DNA of 64,000 bases from Trichopria drosophilae (Eukaryota; Arthropoda; Insecta; Hymenoptera; Diapriidae), in NCBI GenBank assembly GCA_030407085.1, contig CM059587.1, forward strand, positions 42,568,501 to 42,632,500. Reading direction: 5' to 3'. The position numbers and the translations under genes are program-made. Of this stretch, positions 37,088 through 48,658 are shown piece after piece (position 1 is the stretch's first letter; every line of letters begins with the position of its first letter). The notes below the pieces were generated by a model, which made no database searches, was not told the origin of the DNA, and saw nothing but the letters and a program-made list of their open reading frames with translations.

Positions 37088-38298
37088 AGATGAATATGTC
37101 TTTGTCGCCAATTATTTATAAAAACGATATAAAAAATATAATTTATTCAAATATATTGTATTAATTAATAATTAATAAAATAATATAATAATTATTATGA
37201 CATAATTACAGATATATTGCATTGTAATGGTGAATTTTACATAGGGAGTGCAATATTATACGGAACAACGTAAATTTAAGTACTAAACTTAAAGCACACA
37301 TTTATCGACAAGTTTTATTTACTCAGGCTCTTAGTTTACGAAAGTTTAACCACAATTCCACCTTCATATATAATCGCGGAAAACTATAGATACGAATGGA
37401 ACGAAGCACCTGCGTCCAGAGGATGTCAAACGCAGTCTACAGCGTGCAACAGGTTCCTCTCTCTCTTACTCCTCCAAAGGGACTGGAAAAGAACGATAAA
37501 GTGATTGAGAGACAGCACAAAAGGATGGAATAAAAATTATTCTACTTTCTAAGAGTGATACTTCACTCTGTCGTGAGTGACATCTTCGATTCACTATTCA
37601 ACTAGTGGAATTACGTCAATCATCAAACGGTATACTTTCCTTCGTTTTAATGCCACGTGTAATCCACATTCCATTTTCTTTTTTATAAATTTACGCCTTT
37701 GTGAGAATATTTAATATTTTGGAGAATTTGAGTAAATTATTTTAAAAGTGATTTTTGGCGAATGTAATTCCATCTTGGATGTGCAATCATGCAAAGTAAG
37801 ACGAAACGTTATGTAAACGTGACATACATGAAAAGGCAGGATGCTGCAGACATTTATTACAGAGGAAATTTAAAATTTAAAATTGTTTGACTGATCCAAA
37901 TGGAATATTTATATGAATTCGTAATAAAAAGTATGCTGAAAAAGCGATTTTGTTATAAAGAAGACTGCTTTAAACACGGCAAAGTTCATGTTTGACGATT
38001 AAAATGCTCTATTTCACTGCAAATTTGACATTTTAGTAGTTAATAATTGTTATTTACTTGCCAGACGTAGTTTGTTTTCCCATATTTATAGAAACCTTGT
38101 TAACCCGTTAACGGCAGGACAGACACACTTTTTAATAATTTCTAATGCTTTTACGAAATCTGCTAATAACATTTCAAACAAATAAATTTATGGCCATTAA
38201 AAAGAAGAATGTTGACAATTTTGTTTCAGATATTATTTTTTTTACATCGTAAGTAGCCACAATACCCTTTCACCTGGAAATAACTCAATCACAATATA
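37088..38298. other. AT-rich sequence, GC-richer near 37380-37500
   Basis: No gene recognised. A single end-like sequence TTAACCCGTTAACGGCAGG at 38100 resembles the TTAACCC element ends, but I find no matching right end. Confidence 0.35.
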
Positions 38299-39019
38299 GT
38301 CCAGATGCTGACAACACTTCTGTATGCATTGAAAGGCCCATTCGAAAACCGCAATTATTCTTATAGGTTTTGATCTCCTGAATACGAATCTGTCAGGTAT
38401 TTTTCCAAAAAAAGCCATAGGTTAATTATTATAAACAATTTAATTGTTTAAATCGCTATATCTCGGAAACGATTAGAGACCTTTCACATGACACTCTTAC
38501 AATTACAGAAAAAAGTAATACAACAAAGTTACAGGGGGTTTTTTAAAGAAAATCGTCAAATTTTCTTCGTTTTTCAATTTTGAAGCTTGTTTTTGTTGAC
38601 CTAGTTTGATCAATGAACTTCAATAGCATAAAGTTATTGTATCATAAATCCAAAAGTTCAAGAGGGGCCATTTTTCATTCCAAAATTTAAAATGGCGGCT
38701 TCAAAAATGGCCATAGAAACCTGAAAACCGAAAATTTGAAAGCATATTTGCGAGCAATGACCTGTCTATTTGAAAACTCGAGTGGTTCTCAAATATCTCA
38801 ATAAATATACGATATATACGGAAAAATTAGTGAAAAGTTTTTCTGTTTAAAATAAGTAGTGGAACATTTTTTAATCAGAAATTTTTACCCCTCCTCTAAT
38901 CGTTTCTGAGATATAGCGATTCAAACAATTACAACAACAGGAGGTCAAAATCTATAAGAATCATTCCGGTTTTCGAATGGACCTTTCAATGCATACAGAA
39001 GTGTTGTCAGCGTCTGGAC
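38299..39019. mobile_element. TA-flanked palindromic element (721 bp)
   Basis: The left end GTCCAGATGCTGACAACAC and the right end GTGTTGTCAGCGTCTGGAC are inverted copies with one mismatch. TA lies at 38297-38298 and 39020-39021. Arms continue inward through TATGCATTGAAAGG and, further in, ATCGCTATATCTC-type blocks (about 38445 and 38917). The interior includes AAAATGGCGGCTTCAAAAATGG, a word type also seen in other elements here. No coding content. Confidence 0.8.
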
Positions 39020-39066
39020 TAATATCCCTGCATTAAATTATGGAACGAACTTTTTACATTTTTAAG

Positions 39067-39255
39067 AATGCGTGTCTCGAAAGGCCACATAAGGGTTATT
39101 GTTTAGCTATAAATATTAATATTGCCGATTATATTTTGGGAATTATCCAGCTTATTTTGAAATATGCAACTCGTGAAGCCGCTGCTCAAGATCCGGAAAT
39201 TAAATTTAAAAAATACAAAGTGGAGGATTCATTATGTCCGGTGGTAATATTATAG
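39067..39255 (+). pseudogene. Coding-like terminal-exon candidate of unknown function
   Basis: A T-rich tract ending in TTTTTAAG closes at 39066 like a 3' splice site. The frame that follows runs 62 codons to TAG at 39253-39255, with AATAAA at 39311-39316. The product has a mixed, protein-like composition (a hydrophobic stretch near the middle, then an Ala/Glu/Asp/Lys-rich segment) unlike the AT-noise frames nearby. I do not recognise it. It abuts a TA element, so it may be a gene remnant, a real last exon or chance. Confidence 0.25.
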
Positions 39256-39319
39256 GAATTGGTCATTTTTAAACTTAGTATTCGAGGGTTTTCACATAAA
39301 CTTGAATAGAAATAAATAA

Positions 39320-40970
39320 TTTTACAAGTATAGATTCTGAAATAAACATTATGTTCAAAATTATATAAAAAATGATTCTCATAAAATTGTTTGACGTGCC
39401 AAGAAACAGGCAAAATTAATAGCAAAACTGGATGAAAAAGCTTGGCGTTGAAAAATTCATGACAAATAAATTGTTTTTTTATTATAAACAAATTTTATAA
39501 TAGATCGTGTTTTAAAATGACTAATTTATGAATTTGTTTATCATTTGAATTAATGTTTTTTAACAATATATGTATATTTATAACTATAATATATGTCGTG
39601 CTGGTTACATTGTTGACAATAAATATTAGTTTCAAATAAAACAAAAATCATTATAATTTTCTTACATTATAATTTATTTCCACATTTGTTATTCGTATTA
39701 TACGTGTTTTATAACTTGTGAATTTTGCTAGTCGATGTTCTAACACTCCCTCATGTAACTACTTACATGGATGCACAGTGGATTAAAGCGAAAGGCCAGT
39801 GGTATTTCGATCTTGAAACGGGTATAACATGCCCACAGATTCTACAATGAAGTCCTATTAATTGTTTTTCAACGCAGAGTGCTAAATTTACAATTAGTTT
39901 CAGATAACTTATCTACTCATTTTTTCATATATAAAAAATGGTATCTTTAAATCTAATAAGTAATGTCTTTGAATTCAGAAAGCAAACATGATTATTTAAT
40001 TCATCAAGGATAAAATATTTGAATTGTAATACGAGTCAAATTATATTATTAAATGCGATTCTGATAAATAGAAATATTATAAATAATCGCATTGAATAGT
40101 AATTTTGAAAGATTTATTGAAACCTTATAATTCAACTAAAAACATTAGTGTCAACAATTTTAGATATTCTGATATTACGTAAAATAGCGGTTAAAACTAG
40201 TGGTACTATTGGTTTCCGCTTTATTTCAAAATTATTTCTGCCATTTTTAATTTTCAAAAATTAACTTCTTTCGGATCGCCGACCACGATTTTAAGAAAGA
40301 CAATGGACATCAGTAGCTACATTTAGAGTCAATTAAAATGTAACTTTTATAATCTAGTACCTTATAGTGCGATGTTTATACCGTGATATTTTAATATGAA
40401 AAATGACAGAAAAAGATGTCGACATATATTTATCAATACTCATATCAGAATATATCAGAATGGTCCATGGTACTGAAGTCCATTTTCTTTTTTAAAATAA
40501 GAGTCACTACTACTAAAACAACTAGTCCTAACACGTCTCGTTATTTTGGTTTGTCAGGAATCTGATGTTTCAAATATTGAAAATGGCTAATCCATTATGG
40601 AATTTGTTAAAATATGGCAATTGAATTTGTTAAGGTCGTTCAAAATCATACTTGGTGCTCAGTTTTGATTGTAGCCACTAGTTGCGACTTCCATGATGTT
40701 TAATATTTCAAATCCAAACTGGTTATTCCAATTCCACGATATGATTTTGAAAAATCTGAAACTAATGCCAATAACAAGCAAATCGACAATTTATAAAATA
40801 AATGTGCAAAAGTGAAAACCAAAGAATTGTAAAAAGGGAAAAAACATAATTTGTTCTCACCACAGGTTGAGACTCCTACATCATTATACCTATTAAAATT
40901 ATTCTGATAACTAAGACATTGCTTATAAGAACAGCCACTGTAAAAAAATTGACCAGAAGTGCTGACAGGC
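39320..40970. other. AT-rich sequence without recognised feature
   Basis: No feature supported. A minus-strand frame of 162 codons (40700-41188) is the longest in the window but has no recognisable motif and runs through a hairpin repeat. Confidence 0.4.
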
Positions 40971-40973
40971 TTA

Positions 40974-41043
40974 CCAGATTCTGCACAGATCTTTTGGCAG
41001 AATTTTCCCAGAAAGTATGAGAGGATCTGCCCAGAATCTGGTG
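40974..41043. repeat. Hairpin with CAGAATCTGG-type arms
   Basis: ACCAGATTCTGCACAGATC and GATCTGCCCAGAATCTGGT are imperfect inverted copies facing each other over about 70 bp. Similar words recur at 41314-41335 (AAGATTCTGGCC, ATATCTGGTC). This may be a decayed short-motif element like the CCTGATCAGG cluster at 420-1210. Confidence 0.5.
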
Positions 41044-41198
41044 AAGGAATGAGGTTATATGTGACACTGCTAAATCGTTGCCGGATTCTTAGCGATAATC
41101 TACATATTAGACAACTAGATTTCTTGATACTTTTCACAATTATAAACGTTGTGCAATTTGTTTCATACCAATCGGATGAAATTATCATGTTGAAACAG

Positions 41199-41266
41199 TC
41201 GAAACAAAATAATAAAAAAATTGAGCACGACTCGGTCTTGAATATTTTATTATTTTGTTTCGACTT
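41199..41266. repeat. AT-rich hairpin
   Basis: GTCGAAACAAAATAATAAAA and its exact complement lie 26 bp apart, giving a 20-bp stem. Confidence 0.7.
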
Positions 41267-41424
41267 TCTTTGTGCCTAAGCTAGAATCTACCAACCGGCT
41301 AGAAATTAAACAAGATTCTGGCCAATATCTGGTCAATTTTCTTATAGGGCAACTAGGCAGAGATGATTCTCATGCAATAAATGATAAAAATAGCGATAAA
41401 TGAAGACAAGATTGCAAAATCATA

Positions 41425-42205
41425 ACACAGGTCAACAAGGTTTTGTTGTTGGAAAACTGTGGGTCATTTCCGACGCAATTTTGTGCGCAGAATCAGAATC
41501 CGAAGTCAGAAGTGGCCCATCACTTCAGGATTTTGAGATATTTGAAGTTATTTACTCGAAAAACGCGTTTTTTTGCTTTTTTTGAGGTCATGTACAGAAG
41601 ACACAACATTTTTAGGAGTTTTTCCTTTCGTTGGATCATGTACTCTTTTTCTTTAATATGGCATGCGCAGAATTCCATTACGACTTTTCCTCACCAAGGT
41701 GCGCCAATTTGAAATTACGATATACATGTAAACAAATTTACCTTGAAATGCTCTTGCAGAACAATCTCAAGTCAAATTTAATGTCATGAAACCTAAATAA
41801 ATATAAACAACTATATAAAATATGGATACTAATAACTAAACTCTTGTTTCAGTATTGTGACTTTTTTTTGATCACGTTAATGGAATATATCTCGTAATTT
41901 CAAAATGGCCGTAACTTTGTAAGAAAAAATCTTAGGTGATCGAATAAAACCTCATTTTGAAGAGTAAAGGTAGTATTAAAAGATGCAAATAGTACAGAAG
42001 ACCAAAAAAAATCGTTGCGTCCTGTACGTAACCTGAAACATAGCAAAATAACGCGTTTTTCGAGTACATGGCCGCAAATATCTCAAAAACTTCACGTGAT
42101 GGACCAATTCTGACTTCGAGTTTGGATTCTATGCATACAATTACATCGGAAATGACCCACAGCTTCCCAACAACATCCAAGACCATCTTTTTTGTAGACC
42201 TGTGT
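41425..42205 (-). mobile_element. TA-flanked element A, copy 2 (reverse orientation)
   Basis: The ends ACACAGGTC and GACCTGTGT are perfect inverted tips with TA at 41423-41424 and 42206-42207. The whole 781 bp matches the complement of 29274-30058, including GACCCACAGCTTCCCAACAAC and the AATGGCCGTAACTTTGTAAGA block. Two copies in opposite orientation about 12 kb apart define this family and its borders. Confidence 0.85.
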
Positions 42206-43034
42206 TATTTAGGTTACATCGCGTTTTCAAACAGTTCAATGGATCACGTTAAATTTTTGTACATTTGGTTTTTAATCGAATAATATCGTTTCAAATGCAT
42301 TGAAAAAATTACAAATAAATTTGATGTCTGAAATTTTGAATACAAATTCTACACAACCCATTTTGGTATAAATAATGCGAAAGTTTTTTTTTTATTTCAA
42401 GAGTGTTTTGCTAAGTACTGCACTCGAGAGCCGAAGAAATTGATTGCAACCAATAGTAAAATTGATGTTCGAGGCTCTTGTTCCATTGTTAACAAGGGAT
42501 GAAGTGCCACGAATTTCGGTACATAGTGGACCACCGAAAGGTTCACGTTTATACGGATTGACCGGAGAGCTGCAAATTGTGTCATTATCGAACGTCAATG
42601 CGAAAACGGTTATCGTGTCTCCGTCAACATAAACAATCGAGTGTGCGGGTCGAGAGGAAATTATAGTTGGTGATAGACAAAGCAAGTGGAGTGGCACGGG
42701 CCGAGCGAGAGCTTCGTGATTCATGATTCGAGTGATTGTGCGTGCGAATGACATCGCGATACGTCAGCGTAAATTCATTCGACGACTCCGCGCCTCGTTT
42801 TGCCGATTGTGTCGCATAAATCGCCACAGCCGCCGGACGTGACTAGGACAATAATTTTGAAGGGCGTAAATAATTTATTGAAGCAATTGAACAGGAAATG
42901 TGCCAATAAAGAATCCTATGCATTTAACTCGATAAATTTAATCTATTTTTATTTGTTCATATATTTTGTGTACTTCATTTCAAATACTTCGAACACAATC
43001 GATCGGTAAATATGCTGCAACCATTTTTATGTTT
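42206..43034. other. Sequence with a GC-richer patch at 42640-42850
   Basis: CpG-rich short patch with overlapping frames on both strands. No domain recognised. Confidence 0.3.
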
Positions 43035-43440
43035 TCAACCCTTAAAGCGCCAACCTATATAAAAATGACACAAAGCGCCATGTGGGGTCGTGGGAGACCC
43101 CAATCCGAAAATAATATCGTCCTGCGCAGACAGTTTTCGTTATTTCGTTTCAACAAATTATTGGATATTCTCCAAGTGTCATTTTACCGCGTAGATAAGT
43201 TATCTTGATAAATAAAATTATTGGCGCCCGTCATAAAAAATGAAATACAAAAGTGACATTTTTCACATAAAAACCATAACTCAGCCAATTTTCAACATTT
43301 TTTCCTAAAAATTTAACTTGTGCCTCTTGAAATGTTGCTTTTTAAGATAAAAATGCTGGAAATGTGCAGTTTTAGAAGGGAAAGAATGTAATATTTGTGT
43401 GTGGGATCTCCCAGTACTCCCAGAGCGCTTTAAGAGTTAA
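43035..43440. mobile_element. TTAA-type MITE with AAAGCGC ends
   Basis: The left end TCAACCCTTAAAGCGC and the complement of the right end, TTAACTCTTAAAGCGC, match except for two positions, so the left TTAA has become TCAA. GGGGTCGTGGGAGACCCC near the left end forms a small extra hairpin. It belongs to the TTAACCC-ended group. Confidence 0.6.
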
Positions 43441-43486
43441 AAAAACAAGATAAAAATTTGATTCTTAAAATAAAAAAAAAAATAAC

Positions 43487-43868
43487 TTAACCCTTTTTTG
43501 CAGGCACGTAAACATCAGCTCAGTTTGTACAGTAGAAAGAATTTTTTTTTAATTTTTGGAAAATACATTTCCGATTATTAAGTGTGCTCTATCGATTCCC
43601 GTCGAGAAAATGGCCAAAAAACGATTTGTTAAATGAAAAATTTTTTAAGGTCATTTTTTTTATTTTTCACGATTTTCTTCATCAAAACGGATTGTAATCA
43701 TTGAAATATATATATAAAAAGTGATCACGTTTGTTGAATATAAATAATTTACTAATAGAATATTATTTAGAAGCAATGGCCGATTCAAAATGGCCCCGGA
43801 ACGTAACAAATTTTTTTAAAATGATGTTAACATACCTGCTTCTCTCATTTTGGGCAAATAAGAGTTAA
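43487..43868. mobile_element. Possible TTAA-flanked MITE
   Basis: TTAACCCTTTTTTGCAGG at the left and the complement of the right end, TTAACTCTTATTTGCCC, agree over the outermost 15 bases only. TTAA at 43487-43490 and 43865-43868. Palindromy is weak inside, so this is less certain than its neighbours. Confidence 0.4.
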
Positions 43869-44476
43869 TAAATTATTTTTAACAACTTTTTCGAAATGAT
43901 AGAATTTTAATAATTGAATGGCAAACGCCAAGTAGCTTGATGCAATAAAAAATTTCAAAGGTAGTATTCTCTTTAAAATAGTAAGTATGTTCCATATCTT
44001 CAATACGAAATGCGCAATTTGCATTTAAATTAAAACATTTCATTGCTTCTTCGTGGCAGTCAACCTTTCAGTGTATTTTAATATATCAGACATGTATCTG
44101 ATAAGCACTTTATTAATTCAAATCACTGTAACCTACATAGTCTCCAATAAACTAGATGGTATATGGTTCGCGAAAATGATATAGTTACGTCAGTAGTAAC
44201 ACGAAGTGCAGGTCAGACCAGTAGGTTAGGTTAATAAAGACCACAAAATGTAAAACAAACGATGATTACATAAAACTCTGATTTTTCAAGATTGTAGGTT
44301 CCATGTCGTCGATGCTAATGGGTCACGTGTTCATTTAAACGTATCAAGATCTTTTCGGAATACTGCTCTAAGCAAATCACGGGAATGTGTTTAAATTCAT
44401 TCCTTACTTACGGACCTATTATTTTAGCCAATACTTACTTCCTCTTTTAAGTTATTTGATAATATCCTCCAATGTA

Positions 44477-45381
44477 TTAACCCATTAAGGACCAAATTTA
44501 CATAAATTTAACACGAAGTTTGTTAGTAATTTTTTGTAATGGACGAAGTGTTAAAAATTGTTGAAATGGACGTTTTTTATTGCCCAAACCAGGCTTTTTC
44601 GAATGGTGCATCGTAAGTTGCTGCAAATTAAAAAATAAACAAACTACGAGAATTTATTTAACAAAAATCACGATTTTTTCAGGTCTTCTTTTCACTTATC
44701 GTAATTTTTTTGTCATTACCCATATCCAAATATATCATATGGGTATAAATTTCGCGTCTAAAATGTATTGGCTAGAAGATAGATGTAAAGAAAAAAAAAC
44801 ATTTATCAAAGTGGCGGCTCAAAAATGGCTACTAAAATCGATTTTCTTGTCCACAATCATAGTCGCGGGTACAGAACGCACGAAATCACTTTAAACTTGG
44901 TAGCCGGGGGTTTTTATGGTCACTGACTACGAATTCGAAGTCAGTTTTCAACATTTCAAATTGGCGGATCCAATATGGAGGACGAATTTATGTAATTCAA
45001 TCAAAATTGTTGCAAAATTGATACCTGGGACCATGATTTTGAACAAAAAATCGACTTTAGTAGCCATTTTTGAGCCTCCATTTTGAACATTTTTTTTCAT
45101 TACTTCTACCTTCTAGCCAAACATTTTTGACGCGAAATTTATATCCATCTGAGGTATTCGGATACGGGTATTAAAAAAATTACGATCAGTGAAAAGAAAA
45201 CCTGAAAAAATAAATGCTCGTAGTTTGTTTATTTTTTAATCTGTAGCAATCTGCGATACACCACTCGAAAGAGCGGGGTTTGGATGATAATAAACGCCCG
45301 TTCCAACAATGCGTTTTAATACAAAAAATCACTGACAAACGTCGTGTTAAATTTATGTACATTTGGTCCTTAATGGGTTAA
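44477..45381. mobile_element. TTAA-flanked long palindrome (905 bp)
   Basis: The ends TTAACCCATTAAGGACCAAA and its complement are matched, with TTAA on both sides. The arms (about 44477-44872 and 45020-45381) are inverted copies through several landmarks such as ATTTTTTAAT, GACCTG/CAGGTC and AAAAATGGCTACTAAA. The spacer (44906-44983) contains a unit also found in the tandem repeat at 51229-51523. The 104-codon frame at 44580 is within an arm and is not coding. Confidence 0.8.
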
Positions 45382-45700
45382 CTTGCATGATACGTATAGA
45401 ACCAGTAGAGTCAAAATTATGTTAATTTCAGAAAATAAGGAAAATTAATTCTCAATTAAGAAAAATCGTGGTTTCACGCAAAATGACAGCAGCCACATTT
45501 GTATAAAACGATGAATTTTAATTCTTATGTAACTAAATATGAATTGTCATTTATAATTTGTTGATGTATATTTTTAGTGTTATAACATTTTCAACAATGG
45601 CTTATGTAAATAAAAAGAATTTTTGTTTAACAAGCAAAAAGGATTTATTTTGGTACTAATGAAATTTGCATATAATATAATACGTATAATAATAACACAA

Positions 45701-45903
45701 CCCAACGGGCACGAAAGTCCCGAATATTTCTAAAACGTTTTTAGAACGTTCCAGAAACGTTCCTAAAACGTTAAATGTCTGCAACTTTTACGGAACGTTT
45801 TATAAACGTTTCATCCATGTTGCAGACATTTAACGTTTTAGGAACGTTTCTGGAACATTCTAAAAACGTTTTAGCAACATTTGGGTCCTTCGTGCCCGTT
45901 GGG
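45701..45903. mobile_element. 203-bp palindrome with phased ACGTT units
   Basis: CCCAACGGGCACGAA at the left and its complement at the right bound a near-perfect palindrome. Inside, AACGTT/ACGTTC words recur every 13-15 bp (AAAACGTTTT, GAACGTTCC, AAACGTTCC, AAAACGTTAA, then inverted). It is a foldback MITE. Flanks give no clear target duplication. Confidence 0.8.
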
Positions 45904-46517
45904 AATATTATATCATTATAATAGCTTATCCCTTTTTAACAATACTTGTTTTTGTTACATTTTTAATGTAACCTGCTAATGATCTTAAATTAAGGCTAAT
46001 TTTTCAAGTGAACTTGTACGTCTGATAATGTTTGCAATGTTACTACTTGACTGGACACCGGATTTGACACAAAAACCCCGAATCGAATTTAAAACATTGA
46101 TATCTGGAACAAAATTAAAATTCGACTAAAATCTTGTCGCAAAAAACTTTTTTTTTTTACCAACACAAATTATCCGATAATAAATATTCTAAAACACTAT
46201 AGAGAGAGCTGCGTCGAATGGACCTGGTTAAACATAAGTCTAGCCATGGCTGCAGCCCTCTCTGTGTTGTTGTATCGATGAGCAATGTTACTACTTGCGA
46301 CAACCTATACAAGTAGTTATGCCCTGTGTAGATGAGACATGCAAAATTGAGAATTTCTACATCTGTTTCTCGCTAAACTCAACAGTTTCTAATGGTGAAT
46401 TGGATGATTTTCGTTAAAATTGTTATGAAACAAATGAGAAGAAAGATTTTGTACTTGAACAGAATTTTTGCTTAATGACGACGAGTAATATCATGATGAT
46501 TCACTCATTTGTTTTAT
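45904..46517. other. AT-rich sequence without recognised feature
   Basis: Nothing supported. Confidence 0.4.
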
Positions 46518-46940
46518 CGGCGTGATGGTCGTGCGAGCTAAGGCGCCAGTCTTAGTCCGCCCGAACTGAACGTCGCGAAGGTCCCGAGTTCGAATCCCCG
46601 TTCTGCAATTTTCTCTGCTTATGTCCAGTGTGGAATAACCGGGGAACCTTGCTGGGCGGGGGTACGAATTTGGGACCGCTGCCGGTACGTCGTGGGTCTT
46701 ATCTCGGATAAAGAGGGGATAAACCCCGCGTCGTACTCGCTAAGGCACAGACCGCCGAATCTGCTGGTGGTACCGATATTGGGGTAGGGGGGACTGGCTC
46801 TGGGTGTTGTGTTGTATATGCCTAGTTCTGTCATCGTACTGTCTGTCTCTGTCCTGTACCTCTCCACCCGAGAGCCGACCCGCAAATAGACATATTCGTC
46901 ATTAACGCGGGGGAAAATAACCTGTCCTTTGTCCTTTGTC
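46518..46940 (+). mobile_element. tRNA-derived SINE, copy 2, with target duplication
   Basis: Same family as 3150-3621 with a better-preserved head: the tRNA-Leu-like GTGCGAGCTAAGGCGCCAG at 46531-46549, and box B AGTTCGAATCC at 46587-46597. The GC-rich body lacks about 50 bases present in copy 1, apparently lost between short CGGTA repeats. The tail is TGTCCTTTGTCCTTTGTCC. The flanks 46502-46517 and 46941-46956 match at 15 of 16 positions, a target duplication. The nearly intact duplication suggests a relatively recent insertion. Confidence 0.88.
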
Positions 46941-46956
46941 CACTCATTTGTTTCAT

Positions 46957-47156
46957 AGGAGGTGGCCCATCATCAAGAAACTCCGTTCGATCATCTCGGG
47001 AAGCCCGAAGTCGGATCGGGACCATTTTCGGCGCGATAGTTTGACCTTGTGGTTTTCGACCTTGCGGTTTCAGGATTTGAAAACGTCACAGTGTGCTGCC
47101 GAAATTCCTGTCTTTTATTTCCGCCTTCGTCCGAATATTTACAAATATTTTAGGGA
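46957..47156. other. Unique sequence between SINE and foldback element
   Basis: Slightly GC-rich. No feature recognised. Confidence 0.35.
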
Positions 47157-47462
47157 TGCGGATCGAAAAACCGCCAAATCAGAAAACCAACATGTCGAAA
47201 AACCGACACTTCAAAATGCCCGCAGTAGAAAAACTGAATTCTCATAATACCAACAGTCAAAAAGCCGATAGTAGAAAAACCGACAGTAATAAAACTGACA
47301 CTTCCAAAATTGAAATGTGTCTATTTCTTTTGTGTCGGCTTTTTGGCAGTCGGTTCGTCGAAGTGTCGGTTATGTAACTGTTGATATTATGATAATTCGG
47401 GTTTTCTACTGTCGGTTTTTTATCTGTCGGCTTTTTGATTTGTCGGTTTTTCGACCCACACC
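47157..47462. mobile_element. Phased GCCGAC foldback element, copy 3
   Basis: The left terminus GGGATGCGGATCGAAAA and the right terminus TTTTTCGACCCACACCCC are inverted counterparts and agree with copy 2. The left arm carries about ten 15-bp units; several have drifted from CCGACA. The right arm (47330-47455) carries TGTCGGC and TGTCGGT units. It is the longest and most degenerate of the three copies. Confidence 0.75.
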
Positions 47463-48658
47463 CCATTTTAGATGATTAACCTAAGGAATTGAAGATTATT
47501 TTTTCAATAATTCGTATTTGCCATTAGGAAATTGACGACAATGTAAATTTTTGTACAAAATGCCAGAATATTTGTATTACATATATTTTAAACAATACAT
47601 GTGTGCTCTTTTGAATTGAACGGAGAGAAAACGCACGTTGTCATGTTCCTGCCTACCTGCGAGAAATTAATCATTTCGCAATAGAGCAACAATTAATCGA
47701 TTGATACTTGGGAAAACAAAGATCCAAGTTATAAGCTCATACGATGTGCGGCATCGACGGAACTTCAATCCGGGTTAAGCGAATGCCACTCATGTCGAAC
47801 AATGCCACTATCCGGAAGGGCTTCATTGTTTTGTCGGCGCCATTGTAATGATCTGAAGTCAAAGTCAAAGCTTCTGAGCGTCGACAATATACCTTCGGTG
47901 GTGCACAAAGCCGAAAGCTTATACCCGACTCACCGAGCATGCCGTTCTTTTATCGCGAACGATCACACTTGCAAACTAGGGGACGCTTCGCACACCACCG
48001 CTAGTTTCCAACTTTGTATGATTGATACGCCTTACTTAAGTTTTCTTTGCATTATGCTATGTAATTTACTTCACGTTTGTACTCTTATTGAGGTTGTACA
48101 TCAAAGATGTTGCTCGCAGAGCTAAATAAATTACAATTACAAGTTTCCCTGCGTTTACTTGGTACGAGAAACCAAATTCAAATTCAATAGCCCTTGATAA
48201 ATCGTATTAGCTTCAGATTTTATCCGGCTTCGAGTTCAGTATGACTGAAAACTTTTTACATTTGCATGTTCAAACTTATATCGTAGAGATCGAAAATACC
48301 CTACGTTCGAGAGGTTTTCCCTTGTTCCCAGAAACTTTCAGACTTAAATACTAACAGTTCTGATAAAGATGGGGGCTCTGGGAAGAACCTAATGAAAAAT
48401 AAATTTTAATAATAATTAAAACACAGTATGTTTAAAATTAATTTAAACCGGAAGAACCTTACGATGTGCCTATGCATGTCCTATATTCAACCACATAATT
48501 TAATTCTGCCTTATTTTCAGTATTTTATCATTTTCACCAATTTTATTGTTGCACTGACATCGCATAAAAACCAATGTCTTGATATTAAAATCAGTCTTCA
48601 ATAAACAAGCAACATGACAAGTAATAATAAACTAAATTGCCATTTCATTTTTGTATGC
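47463..48658. other. Unique sequence with moderate GC at 47600-48130
   Basis: A 107-codon plus-strand frame (47802-48125) is Cys/Leu/Ser-rich and resembles nothing known to me. No splice, signal-peptide or domain evidence supports it. Confidence 0.3.

Noticed and set aside
38100..38123. TTAACCCGTTAACGGCAGG as the left end of another TTAA element
   Set aside because: No complementary right end or internal GGTCGCTCTTTCGAAT motif was found at the expected distance.
40700..41188. Longest closed frame in the window (162 codons, minus)
   Set aside because: It crosses the CAGAATCTGG hairpin, has no recognised motif and is AT-codon driven. One frame of this length is expected by chance in 64 kb.
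44580..44894. 104-codon plus-strand frame
   Set aside because: It lies within the left arm and spacer of the TTAA palindrome at 44477-45381 and has no recognised content.
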